64,000 nt of DNA from Beijerinckia mobilis. GTDB taxonomy: Bacteria > Pseudomonadota > Alphaproteobacteria > Rhizobiales > Beijerinckiaceae. The DNA lies in assembly GCF_000745425.1 (NCBI RefSeq), contig NZ_JQJH01000004.1:242126-306125 (forward strand), read 5' to 3'. Shown piece after piece: positions 1 to 8,484 of this stretch (its first letter is position 1; each line of letters begins with the position of its first letter). The notes under the pieces are model-generated. The model saw only the letters and a list, made by a program, of their open reading frames with translations. It was not told where the DNA came from and ran no database searches. A program made the position numbers and the translations under genes.

Positions 1-106
1 CTGCAGGCGCAAAAAGAATGGGGCTGCCGCGCTTCTCCCCTTGAAATCCGCCCGGAACGACAGTGTATTCCTTCGGGACGATAGGCCGGGCATTTGAAAC
101 GTGCAT
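1..106 (-). CDS. Partial unknown gene, N-terminus only, cut by the window edge
   Basis: An open minus-strand frame starts at an ATG (complement of 104-106) and runs off the left edge after about 35 codons. The translation begins MHVSNARPIVPKEYTVVPGG and contains no stop. It is too short for family assignment. No strong ribosome binding site is visible; an AAGG lies rather far upstream, and an in-frame GTG directly precedes the ATG. It is followed on the same strand side by the two tandem paralogues, so it may belong to the same group of genes. Chance openness over 35 codons is possible. Confidence 0.4.
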   Translation of the reverse strand, partial: MHVSNARPIVPKEYTVVPGGFQGEKRGSPILFAPA

Positions 107-294
107 CACGGGGGCGATGCCTTGCGTTTCGCTCCCCCGATAGACGGTCCGGACTGCGGGGGGAAGGGAGGCGCTCGAGCGTTTCGGAAGACGCTCTCGG
201 GCGCATCGGTTCTCACGAATGCATCAGTCTGGTCTCAAATGGGCTTCATCCCGGACTTTGATGCTGAACCGACATGATTGTAAGGGAAACGACA

Positions 295-549
295 ATGACC
301 GATGAAACAGAATATCCTGACGGCTTCTTTATCGATTGGGATGGCAAGACGAGGCCAATCGCTCATCCCGGCAAGGGCCTGCGTTGCGATGTCGATAAAA
401 AATCCAAATATGTCATGGTCATGAATAAATATGGCGGCCTCGACCATGAATCAACCTGGTATCCGACGATTGCGGATGTCGAAAAGGCCGGAATCAAGGT
501 CGTTCATGCCGATATCTCGGCTCCGATCAAGATCACGTCGCGGGATTGA
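295..549 (+). CDS. Small hypothetical protein (84 aa)
   Basis: A short acidic/basic mixed soluble protein with no signal peptide or membrane segment. It begins MTDETEYPDGFFIDWDGKTR and is rich in aromatic and charged residues (FFIDWDG, STWYPTIADVEKAG). I do not recognise the family. The ATG at 295 is preferred over one at 274 because AAGGG lies 8 bases upstream. It stands alone on the plus strand, opposite in direction to the paralogue pair that follows. The codon pattern and good ribosome binding site support a real gene; no function can be assigned. Confidence 0.6.
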   Translation: MTDETEYPDGFFIDWDGKTRPIAHPGKGLRCDVDKKSKYVMVMNKYGGLDHESTWYPTIADVEKAGIKVVHADISAPIKITSRD

Positions 550-628
550 TAGGTGTAACAACCGCAAGGGCAGGGGAGGGGGATCGGGAATCCGGTCCGC
601 TCTCTGCCTCCATCCTCTTTGGTGGACG

Positions 629-1054
629 TTATTTCCGGCCCATCATCCGGTCGCGCGGGCTGATGAACGGTTCCGGATGCGGTGCGTTGAGGCGGACCAG
701 AAATTTGGTGATGCGAACCGGCGCGCCGACGGAACAGGAGACATCGGCGAATTTCACATCCATGTCGCCGGGGCCGGCGGAAAAGTCTGCGATGGTCACG
801 CCGTCCGGCGTCAATGCGCGGACGAATAGCGGGACGCCGACATCCTGAGCTTTGGTGCTTTCTTCAAGGATTTTGATCTGGTCGCCTTCGAAAGCGGGAG
901 AGGCGAGATGAAATTCCGCAAGGCAACGGTTGCGTTCGACGGATTTTTCGGGAGCAGCAGGCTGTGCGCAGGAGTAAACGCGCAAGGTGGCTCCGGATAG
1001 AACACTCTTGATCTCGTCGACAGTCGCTTTCGCGTAGGCTTCGGCCAGTTTCAT
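629..1054 (-). CDS. Tandem paralogue A, unknown function (141 aa)
   Basis: Soluble protein without signal peptide. An N-terminal helix-like stretch (MKLAEAYAKATVDEIKSVL) is followed by a Gly/Val-rich, probably beta-rich body. It is clearly homologous to the next gene: both share AEAYA, GATLR-YSC-QP, TPDG, GPGD-D-K-A-VSC and GAPV-ITKF. Two cysteines are conserved (in YSCAQP and VSCSVGAP). The start at 1054 is chosen over the longer frame to 1096 because AGAGGA precedes it and it aligns with the paralogue's start. Family not recognised. Confidence 0.7.
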   Translation of the reverse strand: MKLAEAYAKATVDEIKSVLSGATLRVYSCAQPAAPEKSVERNRCLAEFHLASPAFEGDQIKILEESTKAQDVGVPLFVRALTPDGVTIADFSAGPGDMDVKFADVSCSVGAPVRITKFLVRLNAPHPEPFISPRDRMMGRK

Positions 1055-1239
1055 CTTATGATCCTCTTCACGGGTTGCTCCTCTGAAGAAGGTCACGGTC
1101 CAAAGCCTAGATCAAGAGGCACTTGATTTCAAAGGGAACGACCAATGTCGCTCCCCTCGACGAATGTAGGCGGGTCGGCTTGCCCGTTCTCTTGCCCGAC
1201 GATGATCAAATCCCCGGGCAAGCCAACCAAAAGGAATGA

Positions 1240-1725
1240 TTACGCAGTCTTGCGCGACGCGAAGTCGGCATTCCAAGCATATTCCTTTTCATGGGAAATC
1301 TGGGTGAGGTCGAACTTTTCGACCATCTTGTCGCGCGGGCTGACCGGCATCACACCGTTTTCAGCGACGCGAACCTGGAACTTGGTGATCTTGACGGGGG
1401 CGCCCTTAGAGCAGGAAACTTCCGCAAGCTTGATGTCGGAATCGCCAGGGCCCGTGCTGAAATCGCCGATCACGGCACCGTCGGGGGTGGTGGCGCGGGA
1501 GAAAAGGGGTGTACCGACGTTCTTGGCGAGAACCGGTTCCTCGGCGACGGTTGCCTGATCACCATCGATCGAGCTGATCACGCATTCGGCAAGAAGGCCG
1601 TTGCGGATGATGGGCTTATCGGCATTTTCAGGCTGCGGGCAGGAATAGATACGCAAGGTCGCGCCAGCGAGCGCTGCCTTAACCTCGTCCAGGCTCTTGT
1701 TGGCATAGGCCTCTGCGAGCTGCAT
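1240..1725 (-). CDS. Tandem paralogue B, unknown function (161 aa)
   Basis: Paralogue of the neighbouring downstream gene, roughly half identical by eye over 135 residues, with the same two conserved cysteines (YSCPQP, VSCSKGAP) and the block TPDGAVIGDFSTGPGD. It carries about 25 extra C-terminal residues (EKFDLTQISHEKEYAWNADF) absent from paralogue A. A GAGGAGA ribosome binding site precedes the ATG. No signal peptide or membrane segment. About 185 bases separate the two copies, so each may have its own signals. The pair indicates a local duplication that has diverged. Function unknown. Confidence 0.75.
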   Translation of the reverse strand: MQLAEAYANKSLDEVKAALAGATLRIYSCPQPENADKPIIRNGLLAECVISSIDGDQATVAEEPVLAKNVGTPLFSRATTPDGAVIGDFSTGPGDSDIKLAEVSCSKGAPVKITKFQVRVAENGVMPVSPRDKMVEKFDLTQISHEKEYAWNADFASRKTA

Positions 1726-1915
1726 GTAAGCTTCTCCTCAATGTTGCAAGTTGCATTGTGGCGAGGCAAATAACAGACCAGGACCGGGCCAGCAAGGGCA
1801 AGTAATACATAAATTTGAAGGTTAAGGTGCCCGATTTTAAGCCGGAAAAACTAGTCCTTTGCTAGCAAGAGCGTCGTTTTTCCATAGCTATTCCCATAAG
1901 TATATCGCATGAATA

Positions 1916-1945
1916 GGGAAAGCCGCCCTTGAGGGCGGCTTTCCC
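1916..1945 (-). terminator. Hairpin downstream of clpB
   Basis: Perfect 13-bp stem (GGGAAAGCCGCCC / GGGCGGCTTTCCC) with a TTGA loop, 25 bases after the clpB stop. It lacks a long T-run, so termination strength is uncertain. It lies between clpB and the paralogue pair, both on the minus strand. Confidence 0.7.
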
Positions 1946-1969
1946 ATTGTAGCTGTACTTCAAACAGGG

Positions 1970-4567
1970 CTATTCAGCCGCTGCCGGCATGGGCTTGTCG
2001 CCAATCACAAGACCTTCGGGGCCGGCATTGATCGCGACGGATTCGCCATCGTGGATCGTGCCCGAGAGGATGAGTTCGGCCATAGGGTCCTGGACGTTCT
2101 TCTGGATGACCCGCTTGAGCGGGCGGGCCCCATAGGCAGGATCGTAACCCTTTTCCGCGAGCCAGGTCCGTGCCTCGGGAGAGAGGACAAGCTCGATCTT
2201 GCGCTCTTCCAGCAGTTTCTCGAGCCGCTGGAACTGAATATCGACGATCTTGTCCATGTCCTCGCGGCGCAGCCGGTGGAACAGAATGATTTCGTCGATC
2301 CGGTTGAGAAATTCAGGCCGGAAGTGATTGCGCACCACCTGCATGACTTCGTTCTGGACGGCCGAGGAATCCTCGCCTTCCTTCTGCAGCACTAGGAATT
2401 CGGCGCCGAGATTCGACGTCATCACGATGAGCACATTGCGGAAATCGACCGTGCGCCCTTGGCCATCGGTCAGACGGCCATCGTCGAGGACCTGGAGCAG
2501 CACGTTGAACACATCCGGATGTGCCTTCTCGATTTCGTCGAAAAGGACAACCTGATAGGGCCGCCGCCGGACCGCCTCGGTGAGGGCGCCCCCTTCCTCA
2601 TAGCCGACATAGCCGGGAGGCGCGCCGATCAGCCGTGCGACCGAATGTTTCTCCATATATTCCGACATGTCGATCCGCAGCAGCGCCGATTCGTCATCGA
2701 ACAGGAACCCGGCCAGCGCTTTCGTCAATTCCGTCTTGCCGACGCCGGTCGGGCCGAGGAACATGAAGGAACCGATCGGCCGGTTGGCATCCTGCAGACC
2801 GGCGCGAGCACGCCGGACCGCGGTGGAAACTGCCTTGACGGCCTCTTCCTGGCCGACGACGCGCTTGGCGAGAAAATCTTCCATATTGAGAAGTTTCTCG
2901 CGTTCACCCTCGAGCATTTTGTCGACCGGCACGCCCGTCCAGCGGGAGACGACCTGCGCGACATGATCAGCGGTGACGGCTTCCTCGACGAGGACTTCAC
3001 CCCGTTTCTCCTGGATTTCCGCAAGCTGCTGTTCGAGCCCGGGAATGACGCCATAGGTCAATTCACCGGCGCGCTGGAATTCGCCGCGGCGTTGCGCCTG
3101 GGAGAGTTCATTGCGGGCGGCGTCGAGCTGTTCCTTGAGCTTCTGCTCGGAGCCCAATTTGTCCTTTTCGGCATGCCAGCGCGTGTTGAGCACGTCGGCG
3201 CGCTCCTGCAGCCCAGCGAGTTCCGATTCGAGCCGGATCAGGCGGTCTTTCGAGGCGCTATCATTCTCTTTCTTCAGGGCTTCCTGCTCGATCTTGAGCT
3301 GGATGATGCGCCGATCGAGTTCATCGAGTTCCTCGGGCTTGGAATCGACCTGCATGCGCAGACGCGAGCCCGCTTCGTCGATCAGGTCGATCGCTTTGTC
3401 CGGAAGGAAACGGTCGGTGATATAACGATTGGACAAGGTCGCGGCGGCGACGATGGCCGCATCGGTAATGCGGACACCGTGATGGACTTCGTATTTTTCC
3501 TTCAGGCCGCGGAGGATCGAAATCGTATCGGCCACGGTTGGCTCGGACACGAAAATCGGCTGGAAACGCCGGGCGAGCGCCGGATCCTTTTCCACATGCT
3601 TGCGATATTCGTCGAGCGTCGTTGCGCCGACGCAATGCAATTCGCCGCGCGCCAAAGCTGGTTTCAGGAGGTTCGATGCGTCCATGGCGCCATCGGTCTT
3701 GCCGGCGCCAACCAAAGTGTGCATCTCGTCGATGAACAGGATGATGCCGCCTTCGGCTGCGGTGACTTCGCCGAGAATCGACTTCAGGCGTTCCTCGAAT
3801 TCGCCGCGATATTTCGCGCCGGCGATCAGCGAGCCCATATCGAGGGCGAGCAGGCGCTTGTCGCGCAGGCTCTCGGGGACGTCGCCATTGACAATGCGTA
3901 GGGCGAGACCTTCGACGATGGCAGTCTTGCCGACGCCCGGCTCACCAATCAGGACCGGATTGTTCTTGGTGCGGCGGGAAAGCACCTGAACCGTGCGGCG
4001 GATTTCCTCATCGCGTCCGATGACAGGGTCCAGCGCTCCCGAACGGGCGGCTTCGGTCAGATCACGGGCATATTTCTTCAAGGCGTCATAGGCATTTTCC
4101 GCCGTCGCGCTATCGGCGGTGCGGCCCTTGCGCAGAGCTTCGATCGCTGCGCCAAGGCTCTGCGGCGTGACGCCAGCCTTTTCGAGAATCTTGCCGGCTT
4201 CGGCGCTCTTTTCCATCGCGAGGGCGAGCAGAAGCCGTTCGACCGTCACAAAAGAATCACCAGCCTTCTGGGCGATTTTCTCCGCATTCTCGAAGACGCG
4301 CGCAGTGGTCGGCGCCAGATAAACCTGGCCCGCGCCGGAACCTTGGACTTTTGGCAGTTTGGCCAACGCCAGTTCGGTCTGCGTCAGCGCATCGCGTGAA
4401 CGACCGCCCGCCCTGTCGATCAGGCCGGCAGCGAGGCCTTCCGGATCGTCGAGCAGCACCTTCAGGAGATGTTCGGGAGTAAATTGCTGGTGATTTTCAC
4501 GCTGCGCCAGAGATTGCGCGCTCTGAATGAAACCACGGGTACGGTCGGTATATTTCTCGAAATTCAT
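1970..4567 (-). CDS. clpB: ClpB ATP-dependent disaggregase
   Basis: Hexameric AAA+ chaperone that threads aggregated proteins, working with DnaK in the cytoplasm. The 865-residue length is normal. Domains in order: Clp N-domain double repeat (about 1-145), first AAA+ module with Walker [11 protein letters not shown] and Walker [14 protein letters not shown], the coiled-coil middle domain (about 410-525), and the second AAA+ module with [14 protein letters not shown] and [13 protein letters not shown], ending in the ClpB D2-small domain. The start is fixed by GGAGG upstream of ATG. A candidate heat-shock promoter lies about 90 bases upstream. It is downstream of the DUF4167 gene with a terminator between, so it is probably a separate transcript. 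Confidence 0.98.
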   Translation of the reverse strand: MNFEKYTDRTRGFIQSAQSLAQRENHQQFTPEHLLKVLLDDPEGLAAGLIDRAGGRSRDALTQTELALAKLPKVQGSGAGQVYLAPTTARVFENAEKIAQKAGDSFVTVERLLLALAMEKSAEAGKILEKAGVTPQSLGAAIEALRKGRTADSATAENAYDALKKYARDLTEAARSGALDPVIGRDEEIRRTVQVLSRRTKNNPVLIGEPGVGKTAIVEGLALRIVNGDVPESLRDKRLLALDMGSLIAGAKYRGEFEERLKSILGEVTAAEGGIILFIDEMHTLVGAGKTDGAMDASNLLKPALARGELHCVGATTLDEYRKHVEKDPALARRFQPIFVSEPTVADTISILRGLKEKYEVHHGVRITDAAIVAAATLSNRYITDRFLPDKAIDLIDEAGSRLRMQVDSKPEELDELDRRIIQLKIEQEALKKENDSASKDRLIRLESELAGLQERADVLNTRWHAEKDKLGSEQKLKEQLDAARNELSQAQRRGEFQRAGELTYGVIPGLEQQLAEIQEKRGEVLVEEAVTADHVAQVVSRWTGVPVDKMLEGEREKLLNMEDFLAKRVVGQEEAVKAVSTAVRRARAGLQDANRPIGSFMFLGPTGVGKTELTKALAGFLFDDESALLRIDMSEYMEKHSVARLIGAPPGYVGYEEGGALTEAVRRRPYQVVLFDEIEKAHPDVFNVLLQVLDDGRLTDGQGRTVDFRNVLIVMTSNLGAEFLVLQKEGEDSSAVQNEVMQVVRNHFRPEFLNRIDEIILFHRLRREDMDKIVDIQFQRLEKLLEERKIELVLSPEARTWLAEKGYDPAYGARPLKRVIQKNVQDPMAELILSGTIHDGESVAINAGPEGLVIGDKPMPAAAE

Positions 4568-4653
4568 ATTTATCCTCCAGCGCCATGAAAGATCCCGCAG
4601 CGATTATTCATGACGAACTAGACCTTGGTCCCTTACGGCAACCGTTGAGGGCC

Positions 4654-4682
4654 ATGTAGGGAGCAGCTCACCTCTCGCCAAG
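4654..4682 (-). promoter_or_regulatory. Candidate RpoH (heat-shock) promoter of clpB
   Basis: On the minus strand CTTGGC and CCCTACAT are separated by 15 bases, about 90 bases before the clpB ATG. This resembles the CTTG / CCCAT-type elements of sigma-32 promoters. It is a visual match only; the clpB context raises its likelihood. Confidence 0.4.
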
Positions 4683-4731
4683 TGGCGGAAAGCCGCGGCT
4701 GAAATATTTTCGCTTTAAAGAGGTATTTTAT

Positions 4732-4768
4732 ACCAAAGGGCGTTGAGCCTGACTCATCGCCCTTTGGT
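4732..4768. repeat. Long palindromic repeat, copy 1 (imperfect)
   Basis: Inverted repeat with arms ACCAAAGGGCG...CGCCCTTTGGT and an inner TGACTCA. It is nearly identical to the perfect palindrome at 63296-63336. It lies between clpB and the DUF4167 gene, 3' of the latter. Confidence 0.75.
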
Positions 4769-4830
4769 CCTCGCGACTCAAAGACGCTGAAATCATTTCA
4801 ATTTTATGAGCCGTCCAGCAGGCGAAAAAG

Positions 4831-4855
4831 AAAACCCCGCCATTCGGCGGGGTTT
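4831..4855 (-). terminator. Rho-independent terminator of the DUF4167 gene
   Basis: Stem AAACCCCGCC / GGCGGGGTTT with an ATTC loop, followed on the minus strand by TTTTCTTTTT. It lies about 107 bases past the DUF4167 stop. It is the clearest classical terminator in this part of the window. Confidence 0.85.
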
Positions 4856-4916
4856 CGCATAGCCGGGCAGGAAGACTGTCTTGAGACAGGGCTGCTGCCT
4901 ATAGAACCTTTCCAAG

Positions 4917-4949
4917 TGGGGCACGTTCGGAAACATCCGAACATGCTCC
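4917..4949. repeat. Mosaic repeat, module B
   Basis: Palindrome around CGTTCGGAAACATCCGAACATGCTC, matching the second module of the intergenic repeat family seen complete at 40852-40955. It sits just past the DUF4167 stop. Confidence 0.65.
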
Positions 4950-4961
4950 AGATTTTCGATA

Positions 4962-6023
4962 TCAATCGCTAACAGGGTCGGGGGCGTTCGCCTTGTCACT
5001 GGCGTAACCACGTTCCGCTGCCATTTCCGCCTTGGTGCGACGGCGGCGGCGCGGACGCAGATGAAACCCTGTGACTTCTTCGCTGCTATCCGCCGGAGAG
5101 CTGGCAAGGCCGGGAAGTGTATCCATGGCCTGATCCAGGCCCCGTTCCGGCTGCCGCGATTCTACCTGCCGATGCTCAGGCTGCCGATGTTCGGGTTGCA
5201 GACGGACCGGCGCGGTGATGAAGGCTGGAAGCGTGCCTTGCCCATCGGTGACCTCTGTCGGTACGGCCTCTTCCCGCTGCGCGAATCGCTCATTGCGCGC
5301 ATTATCACCATAATAGTCACGCTGGTTGCGGCCACCGCGGCCACCGCGGTTTGTCTGTTCGCGCTGCGGACGGTCTTCACCGGCATTGCGCTCATCATTA
5401 TGGCGCTCCCGCCGCTCCTGGAAGGAGCGTTCCTGGAACGAGCGGTCCTGAAAAGAGCGCTCCTGTCTCGCTTCCTGCCGGTGTTCCTGTCGATTGTCTT
5501 GCCGATTGTCTTGCCGCGGGCCGCGTTCGTGCCTCTCGCGCTCATTCCTCTCATAAGGCTGCCGTTCGCCATTGCTGCCGTAGAAGGAACGCTCCGCCGT
5601 ATAGGGTTGGGCGCTGGCATGATGGCCCGTCGCGATCTGCGGTTGCGCCGATGGAAAACGTTCGAGGGGCGAAGCGAAACGATCCGGCACGCCGCCGAAA
5701 TCATCCTCATCCTCATCCGTTTCGTCGATCTCATTATCCGCATTCGTGCGCTGGTAGCCGGTGGCCGCCTGTTGCTGGGCCAATTGCGCGGCAGCGATCA
5801 GACGAAAATAATGTTCGGCATGCTGGAGATAGCTTTCCGCCATGACCGGATCGCCGGCGGATTGCGCATCACGCGCCAGTTGCAGGTATTTCTCGCCTAT
5901 ATGATGAGCCGTGCCGCGAATTTTCACATCGGGTCCGTTCGACTCGTAGGAACGGGTGAGGGGATTGGGGCCCTTCCGGTTGTTCGGACGACCGCGCATG
6001 CGTTTATTCTGACCTGGTCTCAT
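4962..6023 (-). CDS. DUF4167 domain protein, Arg/Gln-rich
   Basis: Alphaproteobacterial protein of unknown function, 353 residues from the start used here. The conserved N-terminal domain (about 1-80) has a basic head, MRPGQNKRMRGRPNNRKG, followed by a helical repeat-like region (YLQLARDAQSAGDPVMAESY) resembling a TPR-like hairpin. The rest is low complexity: RQDNRQE and RSFQERS repeats (about 180-225), Gly/Arg stretches, and a basic tail (LRPRRRRRTKAE). The start at 6023 has AAGGAT upstream and matches the family start; the open frame continues 42 codons further. The Arg-rich composition suggests nucleic-acid binding (inference). In relatives it lies directly beside prmC; here about 1.5 kb intervenes. 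Confidence 0.9.
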   Translation of the reverse strand: MRPGQNKRMRGRPNNRKGPNPLTRSYESNGPDVKIRGTAHHIGEKYLQLARDAQSAGDPVMAESYLQHAEHYFRLIAAAQLAQQQAATGYQRTNADNEIDETDEDEDDFGGVPDRFASPLERFPSAQPQIATGHHASAQPYTAERSFYGSNGERQPYERNERERHERGPRQDNRQDNRQEHRQEARQERSFQDRSFQERSFQERRERHNDERNAGEDRPQREQTNRGGRGGRNQRDYYGDNARNERFAQREEAVPTEVTDGQGTLPAFITAPVRLQPEHRQPEHRQVESRQPERGLDQAMDTLPGLASSPADSSEEVTGFHLRPRRRRRTKAEMAAERGYASDKANAPDPVSD

Positions 6024-7526
6024 CGATGATCCTTGACTGGCATCGTAATCGCAACCTTTCAGCAGTGCTCCCGCTCTCTCTACCCTTCTCCGCTCGTGCC
6101 TTCGATAAGGACCCGGGCGGGGAATTGAGACGCGGCGGGCGTGTTCCACGCCGAGTTAAATGCTGGTTTTCGCCGAGGACGCCGGAACGTCCGCTTTGGC
6201 TCATCTTTAAGTAAGAAAATCAATGGGATGACATCATGTGTGATAAACACGCATAGAGACTGTCCCAAAGTACCTTCCTTCAGGATTGACTCCTGTATTA
6301 TTCGAGTTTGTTGAAAACATTTTCTTTTGTCGTCTTGGAGCAGCACCGGGACAGCCGGCCTTGCTCTGAAGCATCAAACCGAAAAGGACCAGTCTTTCTG
6401 GCCATTTGGGCGCGTTTCAAAATCAAAGAGCATCGCTCTCGAGTTTGAGGAAGCAAATGGTGTTCATGCGCCCTTCCAATGCGCCTTTCGGTTGAACGGC
6501 ATCGCTACGCGATCCTGGCCATCGTCTTGCGCATCTTTCTCTGCGGAGAATCGCTTCGCGATATCAAGGCATGAAAATACGCTACAATTTTCACACGGAG
6601 CGTTTCGGAAACTTCCCTAATGCTCCGGCTTGCCATGATCGCCCCGCCGATGATGGCGCTGGCCATGACAGACCTATTATCCTAGAGGGATCCGGCCTCA
6701 CACGAAGGTTGCGTACTCGCCATAGCTTTGTTCCGCCGACAGTATTGCCAGCCAGAGAGAAGCATTGATTGTTTCAGCTCTCCTGAAAACATCCGTCAAA
6801 GTTCTGGGTGGACTGCCTGGGAACGCCTCGATCGAATCGCCAAACGTTCGAGTTCAATCTCTTCGCGATGCCGTTCCCAATTCTCTTCCTGTGATTCCCG
6901 CTCTTGTCTGTCCTGAGGGGGTGGATAGGGACCTGCCCAGCCGTTTTCAGAAATCACTCCGCTTTGAAACTTTTGCGCAAATCCAATTCGCTCGAACCGC
7001 ATTAGCCGGAGCTAAAGAGGGTCCTCGTCCCCCGTGATTTGGCTTCGGAAGGCCGGCCTTGAAACGAATGTCGATCCTTTCGAGAGCGAACGGAGTTTAG
7101 CGCATGAAAAAAGAAGTCTTCATCACTCCGATGGAGGAAGCACATCTGGTTCGGCATCGCTAAGCGATCGGCTTGAGATGCAACCTGCTTTAACGACGAA
7201 AGCTTTTACCAAAATGGCGGTGGCTACCTCTACCGTTTGTGGAGATCATTCAATATCCGTACCAGAATTGCTGCGGTCAAGCTGAATTCCGAGTTACGTT
7301 GAGTACTCTCGACACTGATTACGGTAGAATATTGATCTCAAGCCGTTCCTTGGGGAAGGAAGCTAACTCTTTTCGGGGAAAACGCCAAGACCCTAATCGA
7401 GAATTTCTCACGCTCGCCGCAGTCGAAGATTTTCCTGATACGGATCGTCCAGATCCCCCAAGCCATCCCTTTAGGCGTCGAGTTCGCGTCCAATAGGAGC
7501 TCAATGAGCGTTCTCAATTGGAGCTC
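6024..7526. other. 1.5 kb gap between DUF4167 gene and prmC: no convincing gene
   Basis: Only short, overlapping frames are present, none with good composition and a ribosome binding site together. Around 6420-6640 there are degenerate pieces of the mosaic repeat family (GAATCGCTTCGCGATATC; GGAGCGTTTCGGAAACTTCC). A 68-codon minus-strand frame (6796-7002), Glu/Arg-rich towards its end, is the best coding candidate but has no clear ribosome binding site. The stretch looks like decayed or inserted DNA splitting an otherwise compact gene cluster. Confidence 0.6.
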
Positions 7527-8474
7527 TCAGTTGGTGCTCCCAAGGGGGCGAGCAAGCACGACACGTTCGTGGCCGCCCAAATCAACTCCAACTGTGCCGG
7601 GCGTGAAGCCTGTCTGACGAAGAAGGTTCCGCAATTCCGGCATCTGGCCGGCGCCACATTCAAGCGCGATCAGTCCATTTTGAGCCAGAAGCGCGGGCAG
7701 CATTGGCAGCAGGGCCTGGTAGGCCGCAAAACCAATCCCGCCGCCATCAAGTGCCAGATGGGGATCGTGCAGGCGGACTTCCAGATCGAGCGTGCCGATT
7801 TCCTCCCGCGGAATATAGGGTGGATTGGAAACGATGAGATCGAATCGACCCTTGAGCGCGCTGCCCCAATCACCGCAAACAACGACGCTGCGGGAGCCGA
7901 AGCCAAGCCGGGTGAGATTGTCCGAGGCAATGACGCAGGCCATTGGCGAAAGATCAATGCCAATCCCGAAAGCCTCTGGCCATTCCTTTAGAAAGGCGGC
8001 GAGAATTGCCCCTGAACCGGTGCCGAAATCGAGAATCGTCGTGGGCCGTTGCCCGCTAGCCGCGACATCCTTCAATACGGTCTCGATCAGGGTTTCGGTG
8101 TCGGCGCGTGGATCGAGCACCGCCGGGCTGATCTGGAAATCGAGGCTCCAGAATTCGCGGTGGCCGAGAATGCGGGAAACCGGTTCATACGCCAGCCGGC
8201 GCAGGCAGAATTCGGCAAGCCGTCCGGCATCAGTGCCGAGCAGCCGATCTGGATCGCGTACGAGCGCCGCATGGTCGATGCCGAGCGCGCCACAGAGCAG
8301 CAGCCGCGCATCGAGGCCAGGAGTGGCGAGGCCCGCCTGGGTAAACAGGTTTGTCAGATGGCGCTGCGCCACGTCACGGCGCCACAAGGCTGCCCCTTCA
8401 AAACCCGGGGTGTTTGCCGGGAAAGAGGCGCCCGTATAGGCGCCTCTTTCCAATTTTGTTCTATCCTCTTGCAT
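7527..8474 (-). CDS. prmC: PrmC, N5-glutamine methyltransferase of release factors
   Basis: Methylates the GGQ glutamine of peptide release factors using S-adenosylmethionine. An N-terminal helical domain (PGLDARLLLCGALG) precedes a Rossmann methyltransferase with the SAM motif ILDFGTGSGAI and the catalytic NPPY motif (LIVSNPPYIPREE). Three starts are possible: a GTG overlapping the htpG stop (8492), the ATG used here, and a TTG at 8387 that follows a good GAAGGGG and gives about 286 residues, the usual family length. The last may be the true start. It directly follows htpG, whereas in many bacteria prmC follows prfA; here prfA lies about 37 kb away. Confidence 0.95.
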   Translation of the reverse strand: MQEDRTKLERGAYTGASFPANTPGFEGAALWRRDVAQRHLTNLFTQAGLATPGLDARLLLCGALGIDHAALVRDPDRLLGTDAGRLAEFCLRRLAYEPVSRILGHREFWSLDFQISPAVLDPRADTETLIETVLKDVAASGQRPTTILDFGTGSGAILAAFLKEWPEAFGIGIDLSPMACVIASDNLTRLGFGSRSVVVCGDWGSALKGRFDLIVSNPPYIPREEIGTLDLEVRLHDPHLALDGGGIGFAAYQALLPMLPALLAQNGLIALECGAGQMPELRNLLRQTGFTPGTVGVDLGGHERVVLARPLGSTN

Positions 8475-8484
8475 TTTCGCTTGC

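Noticed and set aside
2459..3901. Long plus-strand open frame opposite clpB
   Set aside because: It is antisense to a strongly conserved gene; its openness follows from the codon bias of clpB, and the translation has no family resemblance.
5400..5530. Short tandem repeats resembling a CRISPR array
   Set aside because: They are in-frame codon repeats encoding RQDNRQE and RSFQERS in the DUF4167 protein, without regular spacers.
5061..6029. Long plus-strand open frame opposite the DUF4167 gene
   Set aside because: Its hydrophobic composition arises from the complement of Arg/Gln repeats. No ribosome binding site or family similarity.
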